Origin: Pomphorhynchus laevis
Taxonomy: Eukaryota; Acanthocephala; Palaeacanthocephala; Echinorhynchida; Pomphorhynchidae
Direction of reading: 5' to 3'
DNA: 64,000 nt
Assembly (NCBI GenBank): GCA_012934845.2
Contig: WNNJ02002785.1
Location: 372,001 to 436,000 of the forward strand
Shown here: piece after piece, positions 21,988-33,103 of the stretch
Layout of the letters: each line of letters starts with the position of its first letter
Numbering within the stretch: the stretch's first letter is position 1
The notes under the pieces: model-generated
Seen by the model: the letters and a program-made list of their open reading frames with translations, nothing else
The model's database searches: none
What the model was told of the DNA's origin: nothing
Translations under genes and position numbers: made by a program

Positions 21988-23670
21988 ATGATAAAGATGA
22001 TCCTCTTCGTATCAATCATTGCTTTGTATGGAGTTACATGTGAACCTGTTGGACTTATTGATATGGAGAAAAGACAGTTTGGACCTATTTTGTGTGGATG
22101 CAGCTGCTTTCCCGAAGGATCAAAATCATCAAGTAGCAATATGATGCAATCAACTGGTGGAATGGCCGGTGCCTCTTCAACCGGATCCGGCTCTGGATTT
22201 GGATCTTACAGTTCATCAGATGGACAAAGCGCACAAGTATCTTCCCAAGGTGGATGTGGAGGAGGCGGTGCTAACCTAGGTATGGGAGGTGGCTCTGAGA
22301 TGGGTGGATTTGTCGGAAGCTCTGGAATAGGAGGATTTGGTGGAGGAGCCGGTGGATCAGGTGGCTCAGGAATGGGTGGTGGCTTAGGAATGGGTGGTGG
22401 TTCAGGAATGGGTGGTGGTTCAGGAATAGGTGGTGGTTCAGGAATGGGTGGTGGCTTAGGAATGGGCGGCGGCCCAGGAATGGGTGGTGGTTCAGGAATG
22501 CTAGGCAGCTCAGGTATGAGTGGCGGCTCAGGAATGGGTGGTGGCTCAGGAATGGGTGGTGCCCCAGGAATGGGTGGTGGCTTAGGAATGGGTGGTGCCT
22601 CAGGAATGGGTGGTGGCTCAGGAATGGGTGGTGCCTCAGGAATGGGTGGTGGCTCAGGAATGGGTGGTGCCTCAGGAATGGGTGGTGGCTCAGGAATGGG
22701 TGGTGGCTCAGGAATGGGTGGTGGCTCAGGAATGGGTGGTGGCTCAGGAATGGGCGGCGGCTCAGGAATGGGCGGCGGCTCAGGAATGGGTGGTGCCTTA
22801 GGAATGGGTGGTGCCTCAGGAATGGGTGGCGGCTCAGGAATGGGTAGTGGTCCAGGAATGGGCGGAGGCTCAGGAATGGGCGGTGGCTCAGGAATGGGCG
22901 GTGGCTCAGGAATGGGCGGTGGCTCAGGAATGGGTGGTGGCTCAGGAATGGGTGGTGGCTCAGGAATGGGTGGTGCCTTAGGAATGGGTGGTGCCTCAGG
23001 AATGGGTGGCGGCTCAGGAATGGGTAGTGGTCCAGGAATGGGCGGAGGCTCAGGAATGGGCGGTGGCTCAGGAATGGGCGGTGGCCCAGGAATGGGTGGA
23101 GCCTCAGGAATGGGTGGCGGTTCTGGAATGGGTGGTGCTTTAGGAATGGGTGGTGGCTCAGGAATGGGCGGTGGTTCAGGAATGGGTGGTGCCTCAGGAA
23201 TGGGTGGTGGTTCAGGAATGGGTGGTGGCTCTGGAATGGGCGGTGGCTCAGGAATGGGTGGTGGCTCTGGAATGGGCGGTGGCTCAGGAATGGGTGGTGG
23301 CTTAGGAATGGGTGGTGGTTTAGGAATGGGCGGTGGATCAGGAATGGGCGGAGGCTCAGGTATGGGTGGCGGTTCTGGTATGGGTGGCGGTTCTGGTATG
23401 GGTGGGGGTTCAGGAAGTACTCTTGGTGATAGTGGTGGCCCAAATGTTGCTGGATTTCCTTGCCCTAATAACAATCCCGCTGATATTGAAATGATTAAAA
23501 GTAATCCTACATGCCAAAATCCTGAAAATATGTGGGCTGCAGACAAGGGTAAGGAGTGCAAAGAATTTCTTTCCTGCTACACAGGCTGCAGACTAAAATG
23601 CCCAGAAGGTCTTATCTTTGACGATAAAGTTCAAACCTGTAACTGGCCAATTCAAGCGAAATGCCAATAA
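21988..23670 (+). CDS. Secreted glycine/methionine-rich protein with C-terminal chitin-binding domain
   Basis: One uninterrupted frame of 560 codons. Residues 1-18 (MIKMILFVSIIALYGVTC) form a signal peptide. A short cysteine-bearing linker holds a dibasic KR at about 28-29. From about 97 to 478 the protein is almost only the hexapeptide GMGGGS with A, L or P variants. The last 70 residues hold cysteines spaced ECKEFLSC-x3-C-x3-CPEGLIFDD-x5-C-x6-C, the peritrophin-A (type 2) chitin-binding pattern. Known biology: such proteins bind chitin in cuticle, peritrophic matrix, egg covering or silk-like material; the flexible repeat probably supplies an elastic or adhesive matrix (inference). The start is chosen because an in-frame TGA lies 24 bp upstream. 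A 180-bp segment (10 hexapeptides) is repeated at 22801 and 22981. The proline-rich minus-strand frames here are shadows. Confidence 0.9.
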   Translation: MIKMILFVSIIALYGVTCEPVGLIDMEKRQFGPILCGCSCFPEGSKSSSSNMMQSTGGMAGASSTGSGSGFGSYSSSDGQSAQVSSQGGCGGGGANLGMGGGSEMGGFVGSSGIGGFGGGAGGSGGSGMGGGLGMGGGSGMGGGSGIGGGSGMGGGLGMGGGPGMGGGSGMLGSSGMSGGSGMGGGSGMGGAPGMGGGLGMGGASGMGGGSGMGGASGMGGGSGMGGASGMGGGSGMGGGSGMGGGSGMGGGSGMGGGSGMGGGSGMGGALGMGGASGMGGGSGMGSGPGMGGGSGMGGGSGMGGGSGMGGGSGMGGGSGMGGGSGMGGALGMGGASGMGGGSGMGSGPGMGGGSGMGGGSGMGGGPGMGGASGMGGGSGMGGALGMGGGSGMGGGSGMGGASGMGGGSGMGGGSGMGGGSGMGGGSGMGGGSGMGGGLGMGGGLGMGGGSGMGGGSGMGGGSGMGGGSGMGGGSGSTLGDSGGPNVAGFPCPNNNPADIEMIKSNPTCQNPENMWAADKGKECKEFLSCYTGCRLKCPEGLIFDDKVQTCNWPIQAKCQ

Positions 23671-25215
23671 TTATAATTAGTCTTCACAAATTAATTTGAA
23701 ATTCTAAATTTATTTCAGGTAGCATAGTATATAGTCGTTTGACGCACCCTTGTTATGAAAGACTAATTTGAAACAAATTGCTTATTTTTCGGTCTTCTTT
23801 TTACTGTAATTACATTTTTAATAATAGTAGTGTCTAAAAATTTGAAACATATTAAAATTTTAAATCAATATTTTTATGTCTATATTTAATTTCAGCTTAT
23901 TTTTTAATTTTTATATTCATTGAGTGAGTTGTAAATTTAAATATTTAAATAACGAAAACAATTTTATAGTGTATTTACGAAAAAATGTTTTTAGATCAAC
24001 TTTTAAAACTTCGTTTTTCAGTTGTCAAGATAAAATAAATTTTTATCGACTTGTTTCTTGTTTAAGTAAATTTGATTTTGAACAAAATCAAATTTAACAA
24101 AATGTAACATAAAATTTTGTCAAAATTTTAACAAAATTTTTAATAATTTAATCAAATTTAACTCACAGAAAAAATTTAAGTCTTGTATTATATTTTTGCT
24201 GAACATTAAACCCTTTAAAAATTTATAATTTATTGAAAATAAAATGTTTTGCTGAAATATCTAACAAGATTAAGGGGCAGTTTACTCTTGGATTATTCGC
24301 AAATACATTATATAAGTTGTATAATAATATAATATAATATCATTATAATTGCACATATAATTATATATAAAAGTGGCATTATCAATTTATATAAATAATA
24401 CAATTAAAATAAAGTAAATAAGACAGCTTTACAATCTTAGATATTTCTATATTATATCAATTATTTCTAATTGTTTAATCCTTTAAAACATTTGTTAATT
24501 TCTTAAACATTTATTGAATTTACTTTTACTTAAGTTTTGCTTTAACATAAAAGTTTTGTTTGTAACGACATTTACAAGTAAACTTTAAATCTACAAATTA
24601 AATTGACACATTATGTAAATTCAAGCCGAGAAGTGATTTGAATGAAATTATGAAAAAATAATAATAGTGAAATCGAATATCTGTAAACGTTAAATTTTTG
24701 CTTCGAATTTGGCGTTTAACTACTTTCAATTAAACTTTTTATTAAACTGTTATTTTTATGATATATATTCATTAAATTATATTATTCTTTAAATTTTATA
24801 TTAAAATGATCATCAAAATTTCAAAGAGACTTGAACAAATGCAGACAATGATATTTCATTAACGTAATTCAAATCTTAGAGTGCTTGTTGCATCTATGGA
24901 AGACGTAAATCTATACGTCCTAGGCTGTATAACGTATTAAAGATTCTTTTAATTTTGTAATTTTAACTGAATTTCTTAATTTTTGTGATTTTTAATTTAA
25001 ATTGTGCTTTGCCGGAAAAAAAAGATTTGATTTCCAGAAAGACATTTGCTAATATTCGCCAGATATATTCAGTAAAATAGCTTCAGCGAAACTTCGTAAA
25101 AGGAATATGTTGATATTAAAAATATTAATTTATCTCAGATCATTGGCAAAATAAAGCCAAAAACTTTTCAGACCATTTAGTCATATTATGTGATTAGAAA
25201 TAACTATTCCACTAA
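23671..25215. other. AT-rich 3' flank, no further gene
   Basis: Carries the 3' UTR of the glycine-rich gene and AT-rich DNA with TTAACAAAAT-type runs near 24060-24160. No exon was recognised. Confidence 0.5.
24034..24039 (+). terminator. Candidate polyadenylation signal of the glycine-rich gene
   Basis: AATAAA lies about 365 bp after the stop codon at 23670. It is the first exact hexamer noticed downstream. Confidence 0.35.
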
Positions 25216-25345
25216 GAAAAATATTCGCTCTGACAAATATTAACTCCAACAATCAATAGCTCCGACAATAGCTCGCGCACATATATGCTCGGTCAAATTT
25301 TAGATCTGACAAATATTAGCTCTCACACATATGCTCCGACAAATA
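25216..25345. repeat. Degenerate short tandem repeat
   Basis: Repeated variants of TCTGACAAATATTAGCTCC and GCTCCGACAA with ACACATATATGCTC between them, about four to five irregular copies. Confidence 0.5.
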
Positions 25346-25429
25346 TTAGCTCCACCGTATATTTGTGTGCGTAAGCACAGTTTGCAAACCACGCCATTTG
25401 TGGTGTACCTTTCCAAGTAGCCTTTATTT

Positions 25430-26600
25430 GTTAGCCAAATTCTTAATAAAACTAATATTAATGATAAAGAAGGTGTATATCTAGATATAAACATTAAATT
25501 AACATTAACTAAAACTACTATTAATTTATATCGTAAAGATGACATTTAAATTTACAAGAAACATATTTTTGCATGAGCATTCATGCATACCATATAATAT
25601 AAAATATAATACATTAAATAATGAAATTTTAAGAATTGCAACAATATGTAATGATATTGGTTTTCTTGAAAATCATTTAAATAATTTAATAAATACATAT
25701 TTAAATCTAGGTTACTATAAAAATAACATCAAGCAGAAAATAGTAATATATATAAATTAACAAAATATTATTAAAAATAAATTTAAACTATTAAGCATTC
25801 ATGCATACATTATAATAATAGATATAATGCATTAAAAATGAAATTTTAAGAACTGACTTTCTTAGTGACTTCCTTCAAAATCATTAAAATAATTTAATAT
25901 ATACATATGTTTCGATACATTGATAATATATATGTGTATTTAATTCTAATAATTTTTATTCAATTAGTGAGCACAGTTTATCCAGAAAGCCTTATTCTTA
26001 ACAAAACCAATATTGATGATAAAGAAGGTGTATATCTAGATATGAACATTAAATTAACATTAACTAAAACTACTATTAATTTATATCGTAAAGATGACAT
26101 ATTTAAATTTACAAAAAAAAACATATTTTTGCATGAGCATTCATGCATACCATATAATATAAAATATAATACATTAAATAATGAAATTTTAAGAATTGCA
26201 ACAATTTGTAACGATATTGGTTTTCTTCAAAATCATTTAAATAATTTAATAGATACATATTTTAAACTAGGTTACTATAAAAATAACATCAAAATCATAA
26301 GACATTTAAATCAACAAAATATTATCAATTATAATATTAAATATATTACATTAAATAATGAAAATTTAGGAATTGCCATAATTTGTAATGATATTCTAGA
26401 AAGATTATATATTTAGAAAGAAAAGATTATATATATTATTTTAATAGATACATATATATTTAAACTATAAAAATTAAATCATTACGATAAAAATAAAATC
26501 ATACAGAAAATAATATGTAATGAAATTGGCTTTCTAGGTGAAAAACTTTCTATTTCATTGATAAAATCAATGACAAAAATAATAAAACTAAATTTATAAA
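25430..26600 (+). mobile_element. Penelope-like element, RT palm-to-C-terminal part, partly duplicated
   Basis: The frame 25907-26416 starts with FRYIDNIYVY, a variant of the RT catalytic YIDD box, and continues with EGVYLDMNIKLT, HSCIPYNIKYNTLN, EILRIATICNDIGF and NHLNNLIDTYFKLGYYKNN. This order matches the region after motif C in Penelope-like elements (F/YLDxNI..., then HSHxPxNIKYN, then ..RICSD). An upstream partial copy (about 25430-25760) repeats the same block, and shorter remnants continue to about 26600. Related pieces are at 40915-41985 and 48755-49215. It is a nonfunctional fossil. Confidence 0.65.
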
Positions 26601-26811
26601 TCAACAAAAATAGTTTTATATAAATCTATATGAAACTATCATACATCTATATGAAACTATGTGATTAGATACTAATTAGATAATTAATAATTAAACTAAT
26701 TATATGCGACTAATTTTCTGTTAATTTTCAAGCAAGTTTAAAGAATTTTTTTTAATGATTTTACAGTATAAAAAACAATTAGTGAAACGGAAGGTGCTCG
26801 GGTCAATTTAA

Positions 26812-27128
26812 ATTCTCAAAATTGAAATGGCACGACGCCCCGCATGAGGTAGAAAATTTATTGAATTTTCGATTCCAGTTTAGAATCATCTTCAGAAATT
26901 GTAAGAACTTAGTATGTCTTGATATGTCTTAATTAAATTTAAATTTATACTAAATATAAATTTAAATCTAAATTTATATTTAAATTGAAATTTAATTATA
27001 CGAATTTAAATTTGTATTTATTATACTAAGTTCTTACAATTTATGAAGGTGATTCCAAACTTGAATCGAAAATTCAATAAATTATCTACCTTATGCGGGG
27101 CGTCTTGCCATTTCAATTTTGAGAACAA
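26812..27128. repeat. Foldback element (inverted repeat, about 317 bp)
   Basis: The left arm from 26812 (ATTCTCAAAATTGAAATGGC, GACGCCCCGCATGAGGTAG, GTAAGAACTTAGTAT) matches the right arm ending at 27128 in reverse complement (ATACTAAGTTCTTAC, CTACCTTATGCGGGGCGTC, GCCATTTCAATTTTGAGAA). Arms are about 110 bp, the centre is AT-rich, and there is no open frame. This is MITE-like or foldback structure. Confidence 0.8.
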
Positions 27129-27224
27129 TATTATTAAAAATTAATTTAAAATCATTAGCATTAAATCATTTGATAATAAACAATATGCTCTGTATTAGTA
27201 AAAGATCCACTAAATAATCAAATT

Positions 27225-27700
27225 TCATAATAGGAAATAAGTTATTAGCATGTATTTGACCCCGCTGCTATGTTGGGTCGAGGAATAAGGGCCGAAACAT
27301 GATAGCATAGCAGTATCTCCTGATGACCTCTAATTCTTATTCTGATACAACGTCTGTAATTTATTAATTAATTCATAAAAATGACGTTTATTTTAAATTT
27401 CAACTTTTTATTTTCATATTTTAAACATTTATAAACAAATTCATATTCTATAAAGCTTAGAAATAAGTCAGCTATAATTGTCAGATATATCGTATATGAT
27501 TTATTAGTTGATTCATAAAGTTGATAAAACTTTAACTTGATATACATTATAAAAAAAGTATATAACAATTATTTATCATTTACAAGTATTTATTATTTAC
27601 AATTATTTATTATTTAATTATTTAATTTTTATTTAGCATTATTTTAATTTATAAATAATATAAATACGTAAACACAGCTAGATGATCTTGTTTATTGAAT
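27225..27700 (+). repeat. Family D copy carrying a Penelope-like insert
   Basis: A full D head (TTTGACCCCGCTGCTATG, CTCCTGATGACC) and body. Inside the body, about 27415-27490 on the minus strand encodes IADLFLSFIEYEFVYKC, which matches the motif-B-proximal part of the Penelope-like RT at 41085-41625. The tail has ACACAGCTAGATGATC. The coexistence of D and Penelope-like DNA in one copy supports a physical link between the two. Confidence 0.6.
27265..27335 (+). ncRNA. Hammerhead-like module, family D
   Basis: CTGCTATG (27265-27272) and TTGGGT lead to the GTC triplet (27277-27279), then GAGGAA, GGGCC-GAAAC (to 27298), GATAGCATAGCAG, and ATCTC before CTGATGACC (27320-27328). CTGCTATG pairs perfectly with CATAGCAG (stem III). 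GAGG(A)A pairs with (T)ATCTC (stem I). All three core strands are intact, in the order S3-S2-S1. Confidence 0.5.
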
Positions 27701-28019
27701 TAAAAACCAATACCCAGAAAATAAAAATTCAATTTTAATATTTCGAGAGAACGAATCTGCCCATCAGGAATATTTAATTTAATCAGTTAGTAGTAAATTA
27801 AGATAACTAAGTTTCTTACTTATCAGAACTAACAATTAAGTGATTACAATTAAATATTCCTGATGATGATAGATTTATTCCTGTCGAAATATTAAAAATA
27901 AATTCAATTTTTACGATGTAAAAAATAAATCTAAACCATATAAATAATTACAATATCTAAAGTATTTTATTACATAAATATTACACATAAATATCACGCA
28001 TGCGAATATTATAACTATC
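27701..28019. other. AT-rich DNA with small inverted strings
   Basis: The region holds TTTAATATTTCGA(GAG)A near 27735 and TCGAAATATTAAAAATAAATT near 27877 in opposite orientations around ATTCCTGATGATGATAG, a small degenerate palindrome. No gene. Confidence 0.35.
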
Positions 28020-28700
28020 TAATTCTTAATAACCTCTAATCCTTATTCTGATAAAACGTCTGTAATTTATTAGTCAATTCATAAAAATGACGTTTATTTT
28101 ATATTCTAACTTTATATAAATATAAATTGTATAAAATCCTATATAATTATTGATTATTTATCTTTATTTTTAATTATATAAAGTATAAAATACGCAGACT
28201 CAGTTATCTGATGTGTTCTACTGACATGCTATTATTGACCTGTGGACTTTGTTTTCCCGGTAATAAAACTTCTGTCAGTTTCAGAAGAAGTTTTGTAGAA
28301 GTTTCTGAAACTTCTACAGTTTCACTATAATAATAACTGTAAAATTTATAATAAATAATATTTATAAATAACAATACTGTAAAATAGTTAAATAAGATTT
28401 TAAATAAGATTTTAAACAATTTTTTATAGTAATTATTTAATTATATTAATTTTATTGAGCATTGGGTCGACGAATAGATTCCATTGACATGTGGACTTTG
28501 TTTTCCCGGTAATATAAAGAAGATACAAAAATACTGAAGCTATAAAAATACTATCAATAATATTGATACGACATTATTTTTCTGCTAATTTTCAAGCAAG
28601 TTTGATGATTGTTTTTATTTTGTTATAATGGAGAAGTATAAATCAACAACATATTATTAAAAATAAATTTAAACTATTAAGTGGAAATTTTTTGCGGATG
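28020..28700 (+). repeat. Family D bodies and tails, ending in a Penelope-like stretch
   Basis: Contains one D body (CCTTATTCTGATAAAACGTC from about 28040), a tail with TGTGGACTTTGTTTTCCCGG at 28240, a second tail at about 28490, and then (about 28630-28690) AAATCAACAACATATTATT followed by AAAAATAAATTTAAACTATT. The last strings also follow the coding part of the Penelope-like element at 25740-25790. This is the clearest junction between the D family and the element's 3' end. Confidence 0.55.
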
Positions 28701-28834
28701 AGTTGTTTTCCCAGTAATATAATATCAACAAAATATTATTAAGAATATTATTAAAACTATTACGCTAAAATATTTATGGATAATAAAACAATATGCTTTT
28801 TATAAAAATAAGGTACACGAAATAATTAAATTTA

Positions 28835-29165
28835 ATCAGAGGCAATACGTCTTTAGCACGCATTTGGCCACGCTGCTATGTTGGTTTGTTGGGTCAAGGA
28901 ATAGGCGTATAAACCTGATAGAAGAGCAGTTCATCCTGACGACCACTATTTCTTATTCTTATACATCGACTGTTGCTCATAATTCAATTCATAAAAATTG
29001 ACTTTTATTTTAAATTTCAATTTTAAATTTTAACTCGATATGAATATAAATTGTATAATATCTTATATAATTATTTTTATTGTTTATCTTTTTATATATA
29101 TCGTATAAAATACGTATACTCAGTTATATGATCTGATGCATTAATTATATATGAACTAATGCATT
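28835..29165 (+). repeat. Family D copy
   Basis: Head CACGCTGCTATGTTGG with a short internal duplication (GGTTTGTTGGGTC), a module at 28873-28955, the body CAATTCATAAAAATTGAC, and the tail ACTCAGTTATATGATCTGAT. Confidence 0.6.
28873..28955 (+). ncRNA. Hammerhead-like module, family D (CTGACGA variant)
   Basis: CTGCTATG at 28873, GTC at 28893-28895, AAACCTGATAG with AGAGCAG, and CTGACGA at 28936-28942. The seventh-position change (CUGACGA) is allowed by the CUGANGA core consensus. The GAAA strand reads TAAA here, so this copy is likely inactive. Confidence 0.35.
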
Positions 29166-29985
29166 TAATTGCATTTGATTATATATAAATAATTACTTAA
29201 ATAATTTCATGTATGTGATGATGTATTTTGATGCATCATTCACATCTTTAGTTATTAATAAAAATTAATATTACTAGGACCGCTAGTATATTCAACATTA
29301 TTAAATGTTCATCTTAATTGTTTATATCTCATTACTAAAATGATTTCATTGCGTATTCATTAATATCCTATAATAATTATTATTACGGACAATGATATAA
29401 AATAAATTACCACAAAATATTTTACAACAAAATGGTTTTATATAGTAAATCTAGAAGAACGTTTCGATAAATGCTCTTGAAAATGAGCAATAAAAACATC
29501 TTAAGTTTGAATATAGTAGACAACAGACTCATAATTAACTCATAGTCAATACATAAAAATTGACTTTTATTTTTAATTTAAATTTTTTATTTTAACTTGA
29601 TATGAATATAAATTGTATAAAATCTTATATAATTATTTATTATTTATTTTTATTTATATATATCGTATAAAATACGCTGACTCAGTCTTTAATTTAAATT
29701 TTAAAAATCAATTCTATAGTAAAATAAATATTAATTATATAAAATTTTATATAAATATTTATTATTTATAATATAGTATAAAATACATGAGAGCTTATGC
29801 ATATATAAAATACATGTGAACTTTGCTTTCTCGCTAATATAACCTCTGTCAGAAATACGGAAACTATGCATTATTGGTTAAGACGTTATTATTATTATTT
29901 TTCTAATTTTCAAACAAGTAACGATAAAATAAACAAGTAAATAAAAAGTAACAAATAAGTAAATAAACAAGTAACGACAAATAGT
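29166..29985. other. AT-rich DNA with further family D fragments
   Basis: D body and tail pieces lie at about 29530-29700 (ACATAAAAATTGACTTTTAT .. GCTGACTCAG) and about 29800-29950 (TGTGAACTTTGCTTTC, AATATAACCTCTGTC). No gene. Confidence 0.45.
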
Positions 29986-29989
29986 AACA

Positions 29990-30295
29990 AGAATATGCAG
30001 AACGCGTCAATATAATTGAGAGAGGTAAATTTATTCCTGCAATCATGTCCACGACGGGCGGAATTGGTAATGATCTCTTGAAATTATTAAGAAAAGTAGC
30101 ACTCGAAGACGCAAGAAAGAGTGAAGAACCTTACTCAGCTACACTTGCAAGAATTCTGCGACAGCTATCTTTTGCACTCACAAAAGCTGTCTTGTTTACT
30201 ATTTGATTCAAAATAGTTTTTATGAACAAGAATATCTTTTTATAATATAGACCCTATTTGAAGGTAACCTCGGAACTGTAAAATTAATAAAAATA
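29990..30295 (+). mobile_element. LINE C-terminal end
   Basis: The plus frame from about 29999 contains ERVNIIERGKFIPAIMSTTG, GIGNDLLKLLRKVALEDARK and ARILRQLSFALTKA before a stop near 30205. This is the same ERVxEIEHGSFTPLVFSTTGG...LSFALLRxA ending found in the other LINE fragments. The following noncoding tail (to about 30290, ending GGTAACCTCGGAACTG) is repeated at 31630-31812. Confidence 0.65.
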
Positions 30296-30864
30296 TTAAA
30301 AAAATATTATTAATTTTTTTAATTATTATTTTAAATAAAAATAGAAAATTAAGTAGTACATCAAATTCGTGTTACTTCATACTTCTTAGGTGGACGCCTG
30401 TAGGATACAAGCAGTTCTCTTCGTCTTGCTTTCTGAAGCAATCGTCACGTTCATACATCGCCTACTTGCTGTTTGGCTTCTAACTGACATTATGGTCGCT
30501 CTAATACACATTGAGGCAGAGAACGCAAGAGTTAAACTGATATATGAGCGAAAGCGGTATGGACGCAGCAGCAAAAGCCGCCATTGCCAGGGGATCATCC
30601 TCCTTGAAGCCTTCCTTGGCGAAGATTACCCTATCCTCGACTGAAAGAATGGGATTTTTATGATAGCAGTTTTGCAGACAATATGACAAATTTTTATAAT
30701 AGCAGTTATCCAATTCTGCAGACAAATCATGAGACTGGTCTTTTTGGATTGAAGGCGCCATTACAGGCCCAATCACATTTTTCGATAAGGATGCACTGGT
30801 TTTCCGATCCTTTGAGTCGAATATATGCACTGGTTGGGATGGAATTCAACTGATTCAGAGACAA
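30296..30864. other. Unassigned sequence between LINE pieces
   Basis: Overlapping frames on both strands (30390-30644 plus; 30501-30830 minus, 109 codons) show no recognised domain. The segment lies between two LINE 3' ends and is probably part of a degraded mobile element. Confidence 0.3.
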
Positions 30865-31290
30865 ATTATAGACGATATACGTAAACAAATGTATGAACAA
30901 GAAAAAAATACATCAAAATCACGGAATCTCAAAATGGTAAATGGCGTCACATTCTCGAACACGCATCTACGAAGGGTGCTTCGACTTGGCTTACAACTAA
31001 TCCAAATAAAATGCTCGGTTTTCTTCTAAACCATAGAGAATTTCGAAATGCCATTGCTGTCAGATACAACATCGATAGCAAGGAAAAATACCGATGCAAA
31101 TGTGGTGAGAATATGTCCGTGCCCCATTCTCTTTCTTGTAGAGTTGATGGTTCGACTTTGGTAAGACATAATATAGTCAGAGATACACTAGGAAATATTT
31201 TAAAGCGGATATATCACGATGTCTTCGTGAATCCTCAATGTTACGTGAACACGAGCTATGTTTGAAGCATCGCTCAAAGCATTGAACAGT
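30865..31290 (+). mobile_element. LINE C-terminal fragment with zinc-finger-like cluster
   Basis: The plus frame contains TNPNKMLGFLLNHREFRNAI, AVRYNIDSKEKYRCKCGENM and HSLSCRVDGSTLVRHNIVRD. The pattern L..FRDAL.LRYG...C.CG......HALSC..GG....RHNxIRD is the conserved cysteine/histidine cluster of the LINE lineage seen elsewhere in the window. The stop near 31263 truncates it before the expected RPD...D segment. Confidence 0.65.
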
Positions 31291-31480
31291 GATGGATCGC
31301 GTCTGTAAACGATGGAATGGATTATCACCTGGTGTAATCAACAGCTCTTCTGCTGTGCAATTCAAAGAACGCTTAAAGCTTGACCTCGTGAACTCGGGAT
31401 GTTTTTTACGTTTTTTTTTGTTTTGTTTATTCGATGTGATGCTTCCTTACGAGCTTTAGCTCCCTTGGAAGTCGACATAT
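31291..31480 (+). mobile_element. 3' end of a second LINE
   Basis: A plus frame reads RWNGLSPGVINSSSAVQFKE followed by RLKLDLVNSG, the WN.LP..V....S...FK.RL....... ending common to CR1/jockey-like LINE proteins. Its source differs from that of the fragment just upstream, so two LINE remnants are juxtaposed. Confidence 0.5.
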
Positions 31481-31629
31481 AATAATGTGAAATACGAAGG
31501 TCTAATTGATCCACTTGTTTGTAACTTATTTCGACTGTATTATTTAGTGTGTTTTGTCAAAAATAAATGTCTCTCAATTAAATAATACATTAAAAATTGT
31601 GAAGTAATTATTTAATAATTAAAAATTAT
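31481..31629. other. Short AT-rich spacer
   Basis: Nothing recognised. Confidence 0.4.
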
Positions 31630-31812
31630 TAAAAAGAGTAAAGAACCTTACTCAGCTACACTTGCAAGAATTCTGCGACAGCTATCTTTTGCAATCACAA
31701 AAGCTGTCTCGCTAACTATTTGATTCAAAATAGCTTTTACAAACAAGAATTATATCTTTTTAAAATATAGACCCTATTTGAAGGTAACCTCGGAACTGTA
31801 AAATTAATAATA
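31630..31812 (+). repeat. Direct repeat of the LINE 3' end at 30110-30290
   Basis: Shares GAACCTTACTCAGCTACACT, TGCAAGAATTCTGCGACAGC and GACCCTATTTGAAGGTAACC with 30110-30290. It encodes the same EPYSATLARILRQLSFA ending, so it is a second LINE 3' terminus and not a terminal repeat bounding an element. Confidence 0.65.
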
Positions 31813-32984
31813 ATTTTATATATAAAGAAATTTCAAACAAGTTTGATAAATTATTAATTTTTAAAAAAGAGAAAAGTTTGCATACCAAGGTGTTTACACT
31901 TTAAAATGTAATCTCCTTCACGTGATAACGTTTAAGATACCAAGTAATTACCAATAGCCAGGTTGCGTAGTGCGTTGAGTGAAGGTGGTAGATCTAGATC
32001 TTTATAGATCTTGTTCCAGCATGGATCTTAGTGGTATGTGTAGTATTGATACCACATTATTATGTTTCCTTTTAACACCGGGTTTTTCTGCTAATTTTCA
32101 AGCAAATTTGATGAATTTTTATTTTTCTATTCCCATTTTTATAATTTTTATATTATATATATTTCATTTAATAGAAATTTATTTTTAATTTTAATACATA
32201 TACTCACTTAACCTGAAATAGTAATGTCGTAACGTATCTCTGCAGTAAATAATGAGAAGTATATCACACTGTAGAACAATAATTATGAAGATAAGCAAGT
32301 CATTAGAATTGATACTTCAATTTGCGTCTATAGCAATGAAATATAATCTAACAAGAATATTTAACATAATCATTTAATATTATTTAATATTATCATTTGC
32401 CAATGATAGTGATAGGCGAATTAATGATTAAAAACGTGCAGAAAATTTTCTCTACAACCCTGAAGTTCACGCAGGCTTCATAATTACGTTGAAATAGTGG
32501 TCATTAGGATTGATGTTTCTATTTTATTTGATGTCTACCAAAAGGAAATCGAAATTGTGTACAAGTATGTACAATTGAAATATTGCCCAATCACAGTTGT
32601 GTAAGGTGTAATAGATATATGGCTTGGATAATCGCGGTTCAATCTGCATTTAAAAAATAACGTCTCTCGGTGGCCGTCTATGAAGTCTAAATGACAACAA
32701 AACGATAGTTCATAGTTTGATTGTTCCTACTTTATCCGAGTGACTGCACAATGGAATATTTCGACTTATTAAAGATAAATACTTATTAATCAAAGGAGAA
32801 AACAACAAATTTTACTCTCCCCTTCGATCAGTTAATAATTCTTAGGGTAAACAACAATTTTCTGACTTTGAACTATCTTTAAGATTAAATATTTTTGTTC
32901 AGTATGTTTATTGAATATGTTTGTCCATATTACTTTCGTCTTTTAAAAAATGATTATTTTTTATTAGCATATACATTGTTGGTA
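31813..32984. other. AT-rich DNA with a family D tail
   Basis: About 31990-32130 carries the D tail (TTTTTCTGCTAATTTTCAAG). The rest shows no gene or recognisable repeat. Confidence 0.45.
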
Positions 32985-33103
32985 TGAAAAATCGCTTGAA
33001 ACTGTGGTCCAGGAGCCAAAGCTGGCTACGATTGATTTTTAATCCATATTTGCTGCTAAATAATTAGCCTTCAATCATCAGCTCCATCTGTCTAATGTAT
33101 CAC

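Noticed and set aside
22206-23561. Long minus-strand frames of 451 and 390 codons, proline- or histidine-rich
   Set aside because: They are antisense shadows of the 18-bp glycine repeat; any repeat with a unit divisible by three opens all frames. No start context or domain supports them.
26812-27128. A hammerhead motif in the second foldback
   Set aside because: No CUGANGA/GAAA pair with matching stems was found.
30110-31812. Direct repeats of about 180 bp that could be read as terminal repeats of one element
   Set aside because: Both repeats encode the same LINE C-terminus and tail; the DNA between them is LINE debris, not an LTR element.
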